Shown in pieces: positions 4,219-6,098 of a stretch of 6,098 bases of DNA. The notes under the pieces were generated by a model. That model ran no database searches, was not told where the DNA came from, and worked only from the letters and a program-made list of their open reading frames with translations. Every line of letters starts with the position of its first letter. The first letter of the stretch is position 1. Location of the stretch: NCBI GenBank assembly GCA_049644325.1, contig JBARRR010000149.1:1-6098 (forward strand), in the 5' to 3' direction. The translations under genes were made by a program, and so were the position numbers. Source of the stretch: DASZHA01 sp049644325. Its GTDB lineage: Bacteria; Chloroflexota; Dormibacteria; DASZGP01.

Positions 4219-6098
4219 TTGGCGGTCACCACCGCGTTGTTGGACCCGACCCAGCAGGCGACGCTCGCCGTTCTCTGCGACACCTTCCTGCCGTCCCTGC
4301 AGGAGGATCCCGACCCCACCGGGTTCTGGGCCCGGGCCGCCTCCGACCTCGCCGTGCCCGCGTTCCTCGAACTGGCCCTCAGCGGCCTGCCCGCCGACGC
4401 CCTCGAGGGCATCCGCGACTTCCTCGATTTCCTCGGCGCCGCCGGCTTCAGCGACCTCGACCAGGAGACCCGCGAGCAGACACTCTTGGCGTTCATGGAT
4501 GCCGGCGACGACGGCCTGGCCGCCTTCAACCTGTTCAAGACGCTCACGCTGCTGCTCTTCATCGGCATGGTTGACCCAACCAACGGCCTCAACCCCAACT
4601 GGGCCCTGAGCGGCTACCCAGGTCCGGCTTCCAAGCCCCCGGCGGCGCCAAAGCCGATCCGGCCGATCGATCCCGGCCTCGGCGGGCAGACGCTGACGGC
4701 CGACGTCGTCGTGGTTGGAACCGGCGCCGGCGGCGGCGTGATCGCCGGCACCCTGGCCGCTGCCGGCAAGGATGTTGCCGTCCTCGAGGCCGGCGGCTAC
4801 TACAACGAGGCTGACTTCAACCAGGAGGAACTCTGGGCCTACCAGAACCTCTACCGCGCCGGCGGGCTGGCCGCCACGGCCGACGGGTCGTTGTCGCTGC
4901 TGACCGGGTCCAATCTCGGTGGCGGGACCACGGTCAACTGGACCAACTGCATCCGCACCCGCGACAATGTCCGCGCCGAATGGGCCGCCGCCGGGCTCGA
5001 GGGCCTCGACGGGCCGGACTACGACAGGCACCTCGACGCCGTCTGGGAGCGGCTCGGCGTGAATGACCAGTGCAGCGACTACAACGATCCCCACCTCCGC
5101 CTCCAGGAGGGATGCCAGAAGCTCGGCTACTCCTTCAAACGGACCACGCGGAACGCCGACCCGGCGACTTACGACCCGGTCAGCGCGGGGTACATGGGCT
5201 TCGGCGACCAGTCGGGCTCCAAGATGAGCACCCTCAAGACCTACTTAGAAGACGCCTACGAGCACGGCGCCCGCTTCCTGGTTCGGTGCCGGGCCGACCG
5301 GGTCCTGGTCGAGAACGGCCGCGCTGCCGGGGTGGACGCGACGTGCACCCGCGAGGACGGCTCGACGACGCGCGTGGTGGTCCGCGCGCCCCAGGTCGTG
5401 GTCGCCTGCGGCGCCCTCGACTCGCCCAGCCTGCTGCTGCGCTCGGGGATTGGCGGGCCGGCGTGCGGCGACTACCTCCGCCTGCACCCCGCGACCGCCG
5501 TCGGCGGCATCTACGACCAGCCGCAGAAGGTGTGGTGGGGCGCTCCCCAGACTGGGCTGTCGGACCAGTTCGCCAACCTCGAGGACGGCTTCGGCTTCCT
5601 GATCGAGTGCTCGCACGCCAGCCCGGCGCTGGGTGCGGCGGCGGCGCCGTGGGCGTCCGGACGTCAGATCAAGTCGCTGCTAGCCGAGCAGGCCAACGCC
5701 TCGGCGTTCGTCTTCCTGATCCGAGACCGTGGCCACGGCCGCGTCACCATCGACGACAGCGGCAACTCGGTGATCAGCTACAGCATGGACGACGAGGTCG
5801 ACCAGCGCAGTTTCCGCCGTGGGCTAAGGGAGCTGGCCCTGCTGCACCACGCCGCCGGGGCGCGAGCGATCTACACCCTGCACACCCGATACATGCGGTG
5901 GGACCGCGGCGACGACATCGACGCCTTCGCGCAGCGCGTGGCCGACGCGCCGCTGACCCCTGGTGAGCACGCCACCTTCTCCCTCCACCACATGGGCTCG
6001 TGCCGGCTTGGGGCCGATCCCCAGACCAGCGTCGCCGGGCCCTACGGCGAGCTCCACGATTGCAGGGGGGTGTGGATCGGCGACGGCAGCGGCTTCCC
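4219..6098 (+). CDS. GMC-family FAD alcohol oxidase with fused N-terminal domain, 3'-truncated
   Basis: The frame is open for 626 codons from TTG 4219 to the right edge. Residues about 5-125 form a helical domain resembling gluconate 2-dehydrogenase subunit 3 and the N terminus of long-chain fatty alcohol oxidases, ending in NPNW (125-128) and GYPGP (132-136); a Pro/Lys/Ala linker follows. The FAD Rossmann motif is GTGAGG at 167-172 after a Val-rich strand, with ribose-binding Glu190. A GMC signature-1-like segment is LGGGTTVNW at 233-241. The GMC signature 2, GALDSPSLLLRSGIG at 398-412, fits PS00624 at every position. His590-His591 in HHMGSC is the C-terminal active-site region, and GDGSGF (621-626) leads toward the final NP motif, which lies outside; about 35-45 residues are missing. 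Enzymes of this type oxidise primary alcohols to aldehydes with FAD, passing electrons to O2 or another acceptor. No signal peptide is seen. It is transcribed divergently from the P450 operon. Substrate is inferred only from family. Confidence 0.92.
   Translation, partial: MAVTTALLDPTQQATLAVLCDTFLPSLQEDPDPTGFWARAASDLAVPAFLELALSGLPADALEGIRDFLDFLGAAGFSDLDQETREQTLLAFMDAGDDGLAAFNLFKTLTLLLFIGMVDPTNGLNPNWALSGYPGPASKPPAAPKPIRPIDPGLGGQTLTADVVVVGTGAGGGVIAGTLAAAGKDVAVLEAGGYYNEADFNQEELWAYQNLYRAGGLAATADGSLSLLTGSNLGGGTTVNWTNCIRTRDNVRAEWAAAGLEGLDGPDYDRHLDAVWERLGVNDQCSDYNDPHLRLQEGCQKLGYSFKRTTRNADPATYDPVSAGYMGFGDQSGSKMSTLKTYLEDAYEHGARFLVRCRADRVLVENGRAAGVDATCTREDGSTTRVVVRAPQVVVACGALDSPSLLLRSGIGGPACGDYLRLHPATAVGGIYDQPQKVWWGAPQTGLSDQFANLEDGFGFLIECSHASPALGAAAAPWASGRQIKSLLAEQANASAFVFLIRDRGHGRVTIDDSGNSVISYSMDDEVDQRSFRRGLRELALLHHAAGARAIYTLHTRYMRWDRGDDIDAFAQRVADAPLTPGEHATFSLHHMGSCRLGADPQTSVAGPYGELHDCRGVWIGDGSGF

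Noticed and set aside
4195..5094. Minus-strand open frame of 299 codons opposite the GMC gene
   Set aside because: The plus strand carries the FAD-binding and GMC signatures; this frame is Gly/Val/Ala/Glu-rich with no motif.
5070..5966. Plus-strand open frame of 298 codons inside the GMC gene
   Set aside because: It is another frame of the same stretch and is Arg/Pro/Gly-rich; GMC signature 2 and the HHMGSC motif are in the 4219 frame.

Overview
This is a 6.1-kb, high-GC bacterial window with tightly packed genes, GTG and TTG starts beside ATG, and family content (hydrolase-adenylate cyclase fusion, soluble cytochrome P450, DUF1801, FmdB, GMC oxidase) that suits Actinomycetota. A high-GC Chloroflexota lineage cannot be excluded. 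No rRNA, tRNA, CRISPR array, insertion sequence or phage gene was seen, and nothing marks a recent transfer.

Layout. (1) At 3-326 (+) lies the 3' part of an FmdB-type zinc-ribbon protein with a Lys/Gly/Ala-rich tail. (2) After an AT-richer 111-nt leader comes a complete thioredoxin at 438-773 (+). (3) It meets head-to-head, 7 nt apart, a three-gene minus-strand unit that reads 4027 to 781: a DUF1801 protein, a cytochrome P450, and an alpha/beta-hydrolase fused to a class III adenylate cyclase. The gaps in this unit are 39 and 43 nt, so it is probably one operon. (4) A 191-nt divergent spacer (4028-4218) separates it from a plus-strand GMC-family FAD oxidoreductase of the long-chain alcohol oxidase type. 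This gene starts at TTG 4219 behind a near-perfect Shine-Dalgarno and runs off the right edge.

How the genes may work together (inference). A P450 can hydroxylate a hydrophobic substrate, and a fatty-alcohol-oxidase-type GMC enzyme can oxidise an alcohol to an aldehyde. A hydrolase fused to a cyclase could bind or hydrolyse an ester or lipid-like ligand and report it as cAMP. Divergent transcription from one spacer would allow joint control. The most interesting point is therefore an oxidative lipid or alcohol pathway linked to a cAMP output. The cyclase half keeps all six canonical catalytic residues, so real adenylate cyclase activity is likely. Every family here is known; what may be new is the combination. 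The thioredoxin and FmdB genes look like ordinary housekeeping neighbours.
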